Of a stretch of DNA of 64,000 nucleotides, positions 20,601 to 28,980 are shown piece by piece. Origin of the DNA: Massilia sp. YIM B02763. GTDB lineage: Bacteria; Pseudomonadota; Gammaproteobacteria; Burkholderiales; Burkholderiaceae_D. Each line of letters begins with the position of its first letter. The stretch's first letter is position 1. The stretch lies in contig NZ_JASNRD010000004.1 of NCBI RefSeq assembly GCF_030412015.1, positions 1 to 64,000 on the forward strand, read 5' to 3'. A model generated the notes under the pieces. That model was not told the origin of the DNA and did no database searches. It saw only the letters and a list, made by a program, of their open reading frames with translations. The position numbers were made by a program, and so were the translations under genes.

Positions 20601-21922
20601 TGCCGGCGCCGGAGCCCGACAGCGGCATGATGATCAACGTCGACATGAAGTCGCTGAACATCGACCGCTGGCTGGCGGCAGGCGCCGAGATCGCAGGCTC
20701 GGGCAGTAACGCGGGCACCGGCGCGGACAAGGGCGCGGCGGACGCGGGCGGCGTCTCGATGGCCCAGTACGTGGTGCCCGACACCATCGCCGTCCGCGCC
20801 GGCGAGCTGATCGTCGGCGAGCGCGCGCTGCGCAACGTCGTCGTCGGCGTCACCCACCAGCCGGGCTCCTGGCAGGCCAGCATCGATTCGCAGGCGGCCG
20901 TCGGCTACGTCACCTGGAACGACACGCCGACGGGCCAGGGCATGGGCAAGGTGACCGCGCGCCTGGCCTCGCTCGACATCCCGGAATCGTCGGCCAACGA
21001 AGTCAAGGACCTGCTCGAATCGGGAAAAAGCGCCGTGGCCGGCATCCCGGGCCTGGACATCGTCGCCGAGCGCTTCGAGCTGTTCGACAAGCAGTTCGGA
21101 CGCCTGGAACTGGTGGCCAACAATGCCCAGGCGCTGGCGGGACGCGAATGGCGCATCGACCGCCTGAGCCTGTCCAACCCGGACGGCACGCTGTCCGCGA
21201 ACGGCCGCTGGCTGACGCGCGACGGCAAGAGCAATACGGCGCTCAACTTCAACCTCGACATCCACGACGCGGGCCGCCTGCTGGACCGCTTCGGCTTCGC
21301 CGGCACCCTGCGCCACGGCAAGGGCAAGCTGTCCGGCGACCTGTCCTGGGCCGGCCTGCCGTACTCGCTCGACATCCCGAGCCTGTCCGGCCAGATCCAG
21401 ATGAACGTCGAGGACGGGCAATTCCTCAAGCAGGATCCGGGCGCGGCCAAGCTGCTGGGCGTGCTCAGCCTGCAGATGCTGCCGCGCATGCTCAAGCTCG
21501 ATTTCCACGACGTGTTCTCGGAAGGGCTGGCGTTCGACGGCATCACGGCCAACGCCATGATCCAGCGCGGCGTGGTGCGCACCGACAACCTCAAGATGCA
21601 CGGCGTGGCCGCCACGGTGCTGATGGACGGCAGCGCCGACATCGCCAACGAGTCGACGAACCTGCACGTGGTCGTCATTCCGGAATTCAACCTCGGCACG
21701 GGCCCCCTCGTGTACGGCCTGGCCGTGAACCCCGTGATCGGCCTGGGCAGCTTCCTGGCGCAATTGTTCCTGCGCGCTCCGGTGATGAAGGCGCTGACTT
21801 ATCACATGCAGGTGACGGGGCCGTGGAAGTCGCCTAACATCGTGAAGCTGGACAATCCAGCCGCCAACGAGCCGTCGGCGCAGGCCGCGAACAAGGCGGC
21901 GCCGAAGGCCCGAAAACAATAG
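17648..21922 (+). CDS. yhdP: YhdP family AsmA-like lipid-transport protein (DUF3971)
   Basis: A very large envelope protein (1424 aa from the ATG at 17648; a TTG at 17621 would add nine residues). A short charged His/Glu-rich cytoplasmic tail is followed by one membrane helix (~52-78, VKAGLLLYFAFMALFLLLRYAI). The rest is a repetitive beta-rich periplasmic region, ending in the AsmA_2-like segment with NPVIGLGSFLAQLFLRAPVMKALTYHMQVTGPW. E. coli YhdP, with TamB and YdbH, bridges the two membranes and moves phospholipid to the outer membrane. That role is inferred here from family membership. It heads a run with the nitrilase (10-nt gap) and tldD, a conserved proteobacterial neighbourhood. Confidence 0.92.
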   Translation: MHNPEPQAEQQSEQERGPPHAQAHEHAHGHVPLAERWAAARACYRYANLASHHVLGFTVKAGLLLYFAFMALFLLLRYAILPNIDMYKPDIERAASRALGNPVTISRVYASWRGLHPNLYLGDVHLRDRDGRQLLALPSVSATLSWWSVAALEPRFESLEINRPELDVRRDAQGVLYVAGVRIDPNKKDEGGGADWLLRQREIVIREGRLSWTDALRGAPPLNLAGVTMVLQNRWTVHRFALKAAQPQAEGKPQGDPLDVRARFTHPPFGARASDAARWKGELYADLRNTDLAAWKQYFDYPFTLQRGRGSVRAWLDFDHARLAGFTADLALAGVSARLAPDAPALSLARVSGRLSASETIAPGVEDGKPTFGALGHEISLENFSVVTRDGLVLPPATLAESWRPAKQGLPERFAVRARQVDLGALAALAVQMPLAPSQRQLLAELAPRGRLVDVEAEWRGRFPKMSGYRVRGRVEGLGVQPLAARAAVPAADPAQPGLPARSALPGFSNLSGSIDASDEGGSVNIDADKFALAMPAWFAEPDMAFDGLGLRARWSWPQADQLLVEVDGMELSQGALKATLSGRHLLPLTPGQGPGTADVTATVDNFDIASIGRWLPMATPEHLRDWLTGALQGGTLHDAHLRLRGDLAHFPFRASNAAERARGEFRVAGRLENAKLEYAPGHFAPDNKSPLWPLAENIDGSIVFDRARMEIHGDTARTLGVALSNVRAVIPELGSHDMMLEIDGNAAGPLQELLRYVSVTPVLEWIGHFTENTQGTGSARLGLKLRLPLANLHEAKVQGALQLQNNDVTLFPELPPIQAALGRIEFSEHGVNLNGIGASFLGGPLQLSGGTQRDGAIVVQMAGSASAEGMRATASLPALQRLGAKLSGSAKFNGSVTVKDHKSDIVIDSTLAGMGIELPAPLNKPADAVLPVHFVLAGQPTGPDGIGRDELRIGVGNLGAARYLRERQPHGPWVVKRGGIGVNVPAPEPDSGMMINVDMKSLNIDRWLAAGAEIAGSGSNAGTGADKGAADAGGVSMAQYVVPDTIAVRAGELIVGERALRNVVVGVTHQPGSWQASIDSQAAVGYVTWNDTPTGQGMGKVTARLASLDIPESSANEVKDLLESGKSAVAGIPGLDIVAERFELFDKQFGRLELVANNAQALAGREWRIDRLSLSNPDGTLSANGRWLTRDGKSNTALNFNLDIHDAGRLLDRFGFAGTLRHGKGKLSGDLSWAGLPYSLDIPSLSGQIQMNVEDGQFLKQDPGAAKLLGVLSLQMLPRMLKLDFHDVFSEGLAFDGITANAMIQRGVVRTDNLKMHGVAATVLMDGSADIANESTNLHVVVIPEFNLGTGPLVYGLAVNPVIGLGSFLAQLFLRAPVMKALTYHMQVTGPWKSPNIVKLDNPAANEPSAQAANKAAPKARKQ

Positions 21923-21932
21923 GAGCCATTCC

Positions 21933-22736
21933 ATGAGCAAGACCACCGTTGCCGCCATCCAGATGGTGTCGTCGCCGGACGTCCAGGACAACATCGCCAC
22001 CGCCGGCCGCCTGCTGGCCCAGGCCGCGGCGCGCGGCGCGCGCCTCGTCACGCTGCCCGAATACTGGCCCATCATGGGCATGGCGGACACCGACAAGGTG
22101 GCGCGCGCGGAACAGCCGGGCAGCGGCCCGATCCAGGATTTCCTCGCGGGCCAGGCGCGCGAACTGGGCATCTGGCTGATCGGCGGCACGCTGCCGCTGG
22201 TCTCCGGCGACGCCGGCAAGGTGCTCAACACGACCCTCGTCTACGATCCGGAGGGCCGGCCCGTCGGCCGCTACGACAAGATCCACCTGTTCGGCTTCAA
22301 CAAGGGCACGGAATACTACGACGAGGCGCGCACCATCGTGCCCGGCGCCACCGTGGGCAGCTTCGAGGCGCCGTTCGGCCGGGTCGGGATGTCGATCTGC
22401 TACGACCTGCGTTTTCCGGAACTGTTCCGCGCCATGGGCGACTGCACGCTGGTCGTCGTTCCCGCCGCCTTCACCTACACGACGGGCCTGGCGCACTGGG
22501 AAGTGCTGCTGCGCGCCCGCGCCATCGAGAACCAGTGCTACGTGCTGGCCTCGGCCCAGGGCGGCACGCACCCGAACGGGCGCCGCACCTTCGGCCACAG
22601 CATGCTGATCGATCCCTGGGGCGAGGTGAAGGCCGTCTTGCCGGAAGGCGAGGGCGTGGTCGCCGGCGAGATCGATCCGGACTACCTGGCCAAGGTGCGC
22701 GAGAGCTTGCCGGCCCTCAAACATCGGACGATGTAG
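21933..22736 (+). CDS. Carbon-nitrogen hydrolase (nitrilase superfamily, Nit1/Nit2-like amidase)
   Basis: A 267-aa amidase. The Glu-Lys-Cys triad is visible as Glu43 (LPEYWP), Lys116 ([10 protein letters not shown]) and Cys156 ([14 protein letters not shown]). The sequence fits the Nit1/YbeM/Nit2 branch, several members of which hydrolyse deaminated glutathione or omega-amidic acids as metabolite repair. The exact substrate is inference. AGGAG sits seven bases before the ATG and ten bases separate it from yhdP, so the two are co-transcribed. Confidence 0.92.
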   Translation: MSKTTVAAIQMVSSPDVQDNIATAGRLLAQAAARGARLVTLPEYWPIMGMADTDKVARAEQPGSGPIQDFLAGQARELGIWLIGGTLPLVSGDAGKVLNTTLVYDPEGRPVGRYDKIHLFGFNKGTEYYDEARTIVPGATVGSFEAPFGRVGMSICYDLRFPELFRAMGDCTLVVVPAAFTYTTGLAHWEVLLRARAIENQCYVLASAQGGTHPNGRRTFGHSMLIDPWGEVKAVLPEGEGVVAGEIDPDYLAKVRESLPALKHRTM

Positions 22737-22863
22737 CCGCGGGTCGAACACCGGGTCGGCGTCCAACCTTCAGCACCGGACTCCGACCCCTGCGGTGCAC
22801 GCCGCCGCAGGCATGGAACGGATATGGCACAATGCCCTATCCTTACCAGAAAGACCCGACGCA

Positions 22864-24324
22864 ATGAAGCCATTCGAACCCAATCTCTCCTCCCTCGCCG
22901 TCGCGCGCGATGTCCTCCTGACGCCGTTCGGACTCGACGAAGGCAAGCTGATCACGACGCTGGGGACGATGTTCACGCACAAGGTCGACTATGCCGACCT
23001 GTATTTCCAATTCACCAAGAGCGAAGGCTGGAGCCTGGAAGAGGGCATCGTCAAGAGCGGCAGCTTCTCGATCGACCAGGGTGTCGGCGTGCGCGCCGTG
23101 TCCGGCGACAAGACGGCCTTCGCCTATTCCGACGACATCTCGCAGGCCGCTTTGCTGGACGCCGCCGCGGCCACCCGCACCATCGCGCGCGCCGGCAGCG
23201 GCCGCGTCAAGGTGGCCAATGCCGTGCAGCCGAGCGGCGGCCGTTCGCTGTACCTGCCGCACGACCCCTTGACCTCGCTCGACGCCACCGCCAAGGTCGC
23301 GCTGCTCGAACGCATCGAGAAGATCGCGCGCGCCAAGGACCCGCGCGTGGTGCAGGTGATGGCCAGCCTGGCCGGCGAATACGACGTGGTGCTGGTGGTG
23401 CGCAGCGACGGCGTGCTGGCGGCCGACATCCGCCCGCTGGTACGCGTGTCCGTCACCGTCATCGCCGAGCAGAACGGCCGGCGCGAGATGGGTTCCTCGG
23501 GCGGCGGCGGCCGCTACGACTACGGCTACTTCAGCGAGGAGCTGCTCGACAAGTACGCGGGCGAAGCCGTGCAGGCGGCCCTCGTCAACCTGGAAGCGCG
23601 TCCGGCCCCGGCCGGCCCGATGACCATCGTGCTCGGTCCGGGCTGGCCCGGCGTGCTGCTGCACGAGGCGGTCGGCCACGGCCTGGAGGGCGACTTCAAC
23701 CGCAAGGGCTCGTCCGCGTACGCGGGCATGATCGGCCAGCGCGTGGCCGCCAAGGGCGTCACCGTCGTCGACGACGGCACGCTGCAGGACCGCCGCGGCT
23801 CGCTGAACATGGACGACGAGGGCAACCCGACCCAGTGCACCACGCTCATCGAGGACGGCATCCTGAAGGGCTATATCCAGGACACGATGAACGCGCGCCT
23901 GATGAAGATGCCGGTGACGGGCAATGCCCGCCGCGAATCCTTCGCCCACCTGCCGATGCCGCGCATGACGAACACGTACATGCTGGCCGGCGACAAGGAT
24001 CCGGCCGAGATCCTGGCCTCGGTCAAGAACGGCCTGTACGCCGTCAATTTCGGCGGCGGCCAGGTCGACATCACCAACGGCAAGTTCGTGTTCTCGGCCA
24101 GCGAAGCCTATATGATCGAGAACGGCAAGGTGACCTATCCGGTCAAGGGCGCCACCCTGATCGGCAACGGCCCGGACACCATGAACCGCATCTCGATGAT
24201 CGGCAACGACATGGCGCTGGACTCCGGCGTCGGCGTGTGCGGCAAGGAAGGCCAGAGCGTTCCCGTGGGCGTGGGCCAGCCGACGCTGCGCATCGATGGC
24301 GTGACGGTCGGGGGTACGGCCTGA
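22864..24324 (+). CDS. tldD: Metalloprotease TldD
   Basis: A 486-aa TldD subunit of the TldD/TldE (PmbA) zinc protease, which in E. coli matures microcin B17 and degrades CcdA. The metal-binding HEAVGH is at residues 267-272 inside [14 protein letters not shown], and a C-terminal Cys (~466, [10 protein letters not shown]) supplies the third ligand. The ATG at 22864 gives MKPFEPNL and the normal family length. An in-frame upstream ATG at 22795 would add 23 unlikely residues. The obligate partner pmbA/tldE is not in this window. Confidence 0.95.
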   Translation: MKPFEPNLSSLAVARDVLLTPFGLDEGKLITTLGTMFTHKVDYADLYFQFTKSEGWSLEEGIVKSGSFSIDQGVGVRAVSGDKTAFAYSDDISQAALLDAAAATRTIARAGSGRVKVANAVQPSGGRSLYLPHDPLTSLDATAKVALLERIEKIARAKDPRVVQVMASLAGEYDVVLVVRSDGVLAADIRPLVRVSVTVIAEQNGRREMGSSGGGGRYDYGYFSEELLDKYAGEAVQAALVNLEARPAPAGPMTIVLGPGWPGVLLHEAVGHGLEGDFNRKGSSAYAGMIGQRVAAKGVTVVDDGTLQDRRGSLNMDDEGNPTQCTTLIEDGILKGYIQDTMNARLMKMPVTGNARRESFAHLPMPRMTNTYMLAGDKDPAEILASVKNGLYAVNFGGGQVDITNGKFVFSASEAYMIENGKVTYPVKGATLIGNGPDTMNRISMIGNDMALDSGVGVCGKEGQSVPVGVGQPTLRIDGVTVGGTA

Positions 24325-24354
24325 TCGCTTGAACCGACTGGTTCACGAAAAACC

Positions 24355-24440
24355 GTCGCCCCTGCGCAGGCAGGGGGCCAATGTTGCATGCATCATCGCT
24401 ACGCATGCGGCAATCGGGCCCCTGCCTTCGCAGGGGCGAC
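24355..24440. repeat. REP-like hairpin pair (two inverted units)
   Basis: Two copies of a ~26-nt unit (24355-24380 and, inverted, 24416-24440) are separated by 35 nt between tldD and the convergent TBDR. Each unit folds on itself through CCCCTGC/GCAGGGG arms after a GTCG tag. The same unit occurs at 30307, 52750 and 56390. The pair lies just past both stop codons and may serve as a 3' boundary. Confidence 0.85.
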
Positions 24441-24487
24441 GTTGCTTTATGGTTGCGTTCATGCGAGCGCGGATATCCCGTTTGCTA

Positions 24488-27376
24488 TTAGAACGTATAA
24501 CGCGCCCCCAGCGTGTACAAGCGGCCGCGCGCGCCCTCGTAGTCGAGCGGGTTGTACGAGGTGGCGCCATAGGTCAGCGGATCGAGCGGCGCCACCTTGT
24601 CGAACACGTTCTGGATCGAGCCGAAGATTTCCCATTGCGGCAGCGGCTTCCAGCGGGCGACCAGGTCCCAGCTCGTGAACGAGGCCAGTTCGCAGTCGTT
24701 GGGCGCATCGGCACCGTTCGCGAAGTGGCTCGCGCATTCCGGGTCGCCCTCGTACAGGCGGTTGTCGATCTTGCCGCGGAAGTTCGCGTTCAGCGAGACG
24801 CGCCAGTCCCTGCGGTCCCAGCCGATGCGGAAGTTGGCGCGGTTGTCGGGCGTGCCGGCGCAGTTGCTGATGTCGCAGTTGCCGTGCGTGCCGGCGAAGT
24901 CGCGCTCCGTGCCGTCCGCTTCCCTGCGGGTCCATTCGAACAAGTGGGTGTACTTCACGTCGAAGGACAGGTTGCCCCAGTCGGCCGGCAGGCGGTGGTT
25001 GTAGCGCGCATCGATGTCCAGGCCGCGCACCTGGGTCTCGGCCGAGTTGACGTAGCGCGTCAGCACCGCCGTGATCGGACCGGGGTCGCCGGGGATGCCG
25101 CTGACGTTGCTCGGGTCGCGTGCCACCGAGCCGGCAGCGATGGCGGCGTCGATCTGTTCCTGGTTGATCTCGTTCTTGCGCTTGATCTTCCAGTAGTCGA
25201 CGGAGATGCTGGTACGCGGCAGCGGATCCCAGATGATGCCCGCCGTGTAGCTGCGCGAGCGTTCCGGCGACAGGTTCGGGTTGGGCGAAGTGATGACGGC
25301 CACCGAGACGGGGTCGCAGGTGCCGGGCACGCCCAGCGCGCAGCGCAGCGGGTCGTCCGAGGTGGAGTAGGCGGCCAGGCCGCCGACGCCGTTTTCCGGC
25401 GGGCTCGGGGCGCGGAAACCCCGCGCGAAGGTGCCGCGCAGGGCGAACTCGCGCACCGGCGTCCATTTCAGGCCGGCCTTGGGCGTGTAGGAGTGGCCGA
25501 CGTCGCTGATGTGGTCGTAGCGGATCGCCGCCGAGGCCTCGATCTGGTAGGGCAGCGGCAGCAGGCCTTCGGCATAGACCGCGTAGGCGTGGTTGCTGCC
25601 CTCGTAGGCCGAATAGCCCAGGCCGATGATATTGCCCAGCTCGGTGCCCGTGGTCGGGCGCAGTTCGCTGCGCTGGTAGCGCCATTCGGCGCCCAGCGCC
25701 AGGCCGATGTCGTCGGCGGGCAGGAAATTCTTGAACGAGCGCGATCCCTTGACGTCCCACTGGGCCAGCTTGGTGCGGGCCGCATTGTTGATTTCCGGCG
25801 ACAGCGCCGCGTACAGCTCGGGCGAGTTCAGTCCGGCATTCTCGCCGATGCGCCAGAACGTGCCCGGCGGCAGGGCCGCGTAGGCCGGGTTGGTCGACGC
25901 GGCCGCCACGTTGGCCGGGCTCGGGTCGAGCAGGGCGAAGGCGACGTTGCGCTGCAGGTAGCCGTTCTGGGTGTTGTTGGTGTGGTTGTGCGAGAACAGC
26001 ACGGCCGAATCCCAGTCCCAGCCGAAGTGGGTTCCCTTGACGCCGCCAACCCAGCGCACGAATTCCGACGTGATCAGGGATTCGCGCGGCCCGACGTCGG
26101 CGGCCAGGTAGCGCAGCGTGGCCGGGGTGCCGAAATACGGGTTGTCGGGGTGCGTCCCGCCCAGCCGCACGACGCTGTTGTTGACCGGTCCGCCCGGGTA
26201 GCCCACCGAGCCGCTGACCCCCGACGGCGTGGTCGAGGAATTGGCGCGGCTGGTGTAGAAGTTGAATTCGCTGTAGGCCTCGATAGTCGGCGTGGCCTGC
26301 CAGGTGCCGCGCGCGAAGAAGCTGATGTTCTCCTGTTTCGGCATGGCCTGGTTGTAGCGCTGGCTGGCATCGATCAGGCAGCCGCCGCCCGGGTCGCCCT
26401 GCGGGTAGGCGCTGAAGAGGGCCGGGCAGGCCGCGCCCGGGAAGGTGCGCGTGAAGCCCGTGCCGGGGCCCAGGTTGCCGCGGTTGAAGAAGTCGCCCGT
26501 CGACCCGACCGGGCGCACGTTGCCGTTGATGGCGCTGCCGGCCCCGCCGCTGCCGGGCACGATGGCGCCGGTGCCGCCCAGGCCCTCGGCGGCGGAAAAG
26601 CCCCAGGGTCGCAGGTCGACGCGGCCGATCCAGTCGCGGTCGGAACGGTCGCGGTACCAGATCTCGCCCTGGCGCTTGTACTCGATGCTGAACAGGGCGT
26701 TGTAGCGGTCCTGGTCGAGGCTGCCGAAGCCCTTGGTGAACGACAGGTTCGTCTGGTGGCCGTCGCCGTCCTCCGTGACGCCCTGCTGGGCGCGCACCGT
26801 GTTGCCCGAGAATTCGCGGCGCAGGATCACGTTGACCACGCCGGCGATCGCGTCCGAGCCGTAGATCGCCGAGGCGCCGTCCTTGAGCACCTCGATGCGG
26901 TCGACGGCGTCGGTGGGGATGATGTTCAGGTCGGCGAACTGCTTTTGCCCGTCGTCGGCCAGGCCGTAGGGCGCGATGCGGCGGCCGTTGAGCAGCACCA
27001 GCGTCGAGTTGGCGCCCAGGCCGCGCAGCGACACGCCGGAGGCGCCGGCCGCGAAGCCGTTGCCGAAGGTGGTCGGCACCGCGCCGGCATTGTTGACGGC
27101 CAGGTCCTGCAGCAGCTCGGCGACCGTGTTCTTGCCGGAGCGCTCGATGTCGGCGCGGTTGACGGTGATGACGGAGGAGGCCGTCTCGGCCTCGGAGCGG
27201 CGGATGTTCGAGCCGGTGATCTCGACGCGCTGGATCGGCCTGGCGCCGGCTGTCTGCGCGGCTTCCTGTGCCGGCGCCGGCAGCGCCAGGAGGGCCATGC
27301 CGACGGCGCCGCCGCCGGCGAACAGGCGGCGGATCGTGCGCGCGATGGATGTTTCGTGCAGCGAAATTGCAGTCAT
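24488..27376 (-). CDS. TonB-dependent receptor (VEITGSNI type)
   Basis: A 962-aa outer-membrane receptor. The ATG at 27376 has GGAG seven bases upstream and yields a signal peptide ending near ALPAPAQE. The TonB-box region is QRVEITGSNIRR (~49-60). The plug carries SLRGLGANSTLVLLNGRR and [28 protein letters not shown]. The barrel includes FARGFRAPSPPENG and SPERSRSYTAGIIW, and ends LYTLGARYTF. It is clearly paralogous to the receptor at 33672-36443, sharing GNGFAAG, APLDPLTYG and a Cys pair in GTHGNCD.SNCAGTP. The ligand is unknown. It is divergent from the DAHP synthase transcription unit. Confidence 0.94.
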   Translation of the reverse strand: MTAISLHETSIARTIRRLFAGGGAVGMALLALPAPAQEAAQTAGARPIQRVEITGSNIRRSEAETASSVITVNRADIERSGKNTVAELLQDLAVNNAGAVPTTFGNGFAAGASGVSLRGLGANSTLVLLNGRRIAPYGLADDGQKQFADLNIIPTDAVDRIEVLKDGASAIYGSDAIAGVVNVILRREFSGNTVRAQQGVTEDGDGHQTNLSFTKGFGSLDQDRYNALFSIEYKRQGEIWYRDRSDRDWIGRVDLRPWGFSAAEGLGGTGAIVPGSGGAGSAINGNVRPVGSTGDFFNRGNLGPGTGFTRTFPGAACPALFSAYPQGDPGGGCLIDASQRYNQAMPKQENISFFARGTWQATPTIEAYSEFNFYTSRANSSTTPSGVSGSVGYPGGPVNNSVVRLGGTHPDNPYFGTPATLRYLAADVGPRESLITSEFVRWVGGVKGTHFGWDWDSAVLFSHNHTNNTQNGYLQRNVAFALLDPSPANVAAASTNPAYAALPPGTFWRIGENAGLNSPELYAALSPEINNAARTKLAQWDVKGSRSFKNFLPADDIGLALGAEWRYQRSELRPTTGTELGNIIGLGYSAYEGSNHAYAVYAEGLLPLPYQIEASAAIRYDHISDVGHSYTPKAGLKWTPVREFALRGTFARGFRAPSPPENGVGGLAAYSTSDDPLRCALGVPGTCDPVSVAVITSPNPNLSPERSRSYTAGIIWDPLPRTSISVDYWKIKRKNEINQEQIDAAIAAGSVARDPSNVSGIPGDPGPITAVLTRYVNSAETQVRGLDIDARYNHRLPADWGNLSFDVKYTHLFEWTRREADGTERDFAGTHGNCDISNCAGTPDNRANFRIGWDRRDWRVSLNANFRGKIDNRLYEGDPECASHFANGADAPNDCELASFTSWDLVARWKPLPQWEIFGSIQNVFDKVAPLDPLTYGATSYNPLDYEGARGRLYTLGARYTF

Positions 27377-27575
27377 GTCCGGACTCCATAGGGATAAGGG
27401 AACCCTGCCGGCGCAATGCCAGACGGCCGGGGCTTGCCCCGACTCTTGCACCCGCCGCGCATACGGGACTGACATCTCTCAAGGGTGGGGGGTATGGAGG
27501 AAATCCCTGTCTGCTTCGCGCAACCGTTCGTCAGTACAGGCAAATGTGGGCGACAGTTGACAGCCAAATAAAAGC

Positions 27576-27605
27576 TTGCCAATGCCGATGACTCCTTGTT
27601 ATAGT
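27576..27605 (+). promoter_or_regulatory. Predicted sigma70 promoter of the DAHP synthase leader
   Basis: TTGCCA (27576-27581) and TATAGT (27600-27605) are separated by 18 bp, each matching five of six consensus bases. Initiation near 27612 would put the leader-peptide ATG about 18 nt into the transcript. A TTGACA at 27557-27562 lacks a properly spaced -10. Confidence 0.65.
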
Positions 27606-27629
27606 CGATCGCACACTTTTGGACCGACC

Positions 27630-27698
27630 ATGCACCACGCCGCTTTCTTTACCTTTTATTTTTGGTTTAGCCATTCCAGCCCGACGGCGGTGGAGTAG
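27630..27698 (+). CDS. Aromatic-rich leader peptide (attenuator) upstream of DAHP synthase
   Basis: A 22-codon open frame, ATG at 27630 to TAG at 27696. Its codons 6-13 read FFTFYFWF: five Phe, one Tyr and one Trp in eight residues. A GGA lies six bases before the ATG. The frame begins just after a predicted promoter and is followed 46 nt later by an intrinsic terminator. The gene beyond encodes the first enzyme of aromatic amino-acid synthesis. This is the arrangement of the pheL, pheM and trpL leaders: ribosome stalling at aromatic codons when the cognate charged tRNAs are scarce would favour read-through. The peptide itself needs no stable function. It is too short for routine gene calling. 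Confidence 0.85.
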   Translation: MHHAAFFTFYFWFSHSSPTAVE

Positions 27699-27744
27699 CG
27701 GCAGGTTCACGCAACAACAGAACGAAGTCCGACACGAATTCCAG

Positions 27745-27771
27745 AAAAACCGCCAGCGATGGCGGTTTTTT
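27745..27771 (+). terminator. Attenuator terminator in the DAHP synthase leader
   Basis: The stem ACCGCCA (27749-27755) with TGGCGGT (27760-27766) has a GCGA loop, flanking A5 and a run of six T. It lies between the leader-peptide stop and the structural gene. The 5' arm ACCGCC can instead pair with GGCGGT at 27686-27691 in the last leader codons, giving a candidate antiterminator. A ribosome at the stop codon would mask that site. Confidence 0.8.
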
Positions 27772-27823
27772 CGTTTGGGCCCCCGATTGATCAAAGCAGC
27801 CAACCAGCGAACGGAGAACAGCA

Positions 27824-28882
27824 ATGCCCCGCACCGACGATTTACGCATCCGCGAAATGAAGGAACTGACGCCGCCCTCGCACCTGATCCGCGAGTTCCC
27901 GGTCACCCCGGCGGCGGAACAGACCGCATCGCAGGCACGCGTGGCGCTGCACCGCATCCTGCACGGCCAGGACGACCGCCTGCTGGTGGTGATCGGCCCG
28001 TGCTCGATCCACGATCCGAAGGCCGCGATGGACTACGCGCGCCGCCTGGCCGAGCAGCGCAGCCGCTTTGCCGGCGATCTCGAGATCGTCATGCGCGTGT
28101 ACTTCGAGAAGCCGCGCACCACGGTGGGCTGGAAGGGCATGATCAACGACCCGTACATGGACAACAGCTTCCGCATCAACGACGGCCTGCGCATGGCGCG
28201 CGAGCTGCTGCGCGACATCAACGAACTGGGCCTGCCGGCCGGTACCGAATTCCTCGACGTGATCAGCCCGCAGTACATCGCCGATCTGATCAGCTGGGGC
28301 GCGATCGGCGCCCGCACCACGGAGTCGCAGGTGCACCGCGAGCTGGCCTCGGGCCTGTCCTGCCCGGTCGGCTTCAAGAACGGCACCGACGGCAACATCA
28401 AGATCGCCGCCGACGCCATCAAGGCCGCCTCGCAGCCGCACCACTTCCTGTCCGTGACGAAGGGCGGCCACTCGGCCATCGTGTCGACCGCGGGCAACGA
28501 GGATTGCCACATCATCCTGCGCGGCGGCAAGACGCCGAACTACGATGCCGCCAGCGTCGAGGAAGCCTGCAAGCAATTGGCCGCCAACGGCCTGGCCGCG
28601 CGCCTGATGATCGATGCCTCGCACGCCAACAGCAGCAAGAACCCGGCCAACCAGGTGCCCGTGTGCGCCGACATCGGCCGCCAGCTGGCCGAAGGCGACG
28701 ACCGCATCGTCGGCGTGATGGTCGAGTCGCACCTGGTGGGCGGACGCCAGGACCTGGTGCCGGACCGCGAGCTCGTCTACGGCCAGTCCGTCACCGACGG
28801 CTGCATCGACTGGGAGACCAGCATCGGCGTGCTGGACAACCTGGCCGCGTCCGTGCGCCAACGCCGCCTGCGCGGCGAATGA
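27824..28882 (+). CDS. aroG: 3-deoxy-7-phosphoheptulonate synthase (DAHP synthase), class I
   Basis: Condenses phosphoenolpyruvate and erythrose-4-phosphate in the first committed step of the shikimate pathway. The protein is 352 aa with the class I (AroFGH) motifs VVIGPCSIHDPKAA, RVYFEKPRTTVGWKG, GFKNGTDGNIKIA, DASHANSSKNP and ESHLVGGRQ. GGAG lies seven bases before the ATG. The strongly Phe-biased leader peptide upstream suggests a Phe-responsive isozyme, but the feedback specificity (Phe, Tyr or Trp) is not certain from the sequence, so the aroG name rather than aroF/aroH is provisional. Confidence 0.95.
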   Translation: MPRTDDLRIREMKELTPPSHLIREFPVTPAAEQTASQARVALHRILHGQDDRLLVVIGPCSIHDPKAAMDYARRLAEQRSRFAGDLEIVMRVYFEKPRTTVGWKGMINDPYMDNSFRINDGLRMARELLRDINELGLPAGTEFLDVISPQYIADLISWGAIGARTTESQVHRELASGLSCPVGFKNGTDGNIKIAADAIKAASQPHHFLSVTKGGHSAIVSTAGNEDCHIILRGGKTPNYDAASVEEACKQLAANGLAARLMIDASHANSSKNPANQVPVCADIGRQLAEGDDRIVGVMVESHLVGGRQDLVPDRELVYGQSVTDGCIDWETSIGVLDNLAASVRQRRLRGE

Positions 28883-28950
28883 GCGCCTGACGGGGGCAAC
28901 GCAAAACAAAGTATCGTCGGCTTGCCAGCCGGCAGTATCGTCAGCCAGAA

Positions 28951-28972
28951 TCGTATGTACATGTACATACGA
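28951..28972. promoter_or_regulatory. Perfect 22-nt palindrome upstream of the beta-hydroxylase gene
   Basis: Half-site TCGTATGTACA followed by its exact reverse complement, with no spacer. The palindrome's last bases overlap the GAGG ribosome-binding site (28971-28974). It could be a dimeric repressor operator, or in RNA a hairpin that occludes translation. A related near-palindrome lies upstream of the TBDR at 30403-33294. Confidence 0.6.
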
Positions 28973-28980
28973 GGATGGCG

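Noticed and set aside
24355..24440. Possible small CRISPR-like array
   Set aside because: The units are inverted relative to each other, self-complementary and only two per locus. They are REP-type pairs, not spaced direct repeats.
27377..27556. Riboswitch (cobalamin or TPP) upstream of the TBDR 24488-27376
   Set aside because: TBDR genes are often preceded by such elements, but I could not find the conserved boxes of either class on the minus strand.
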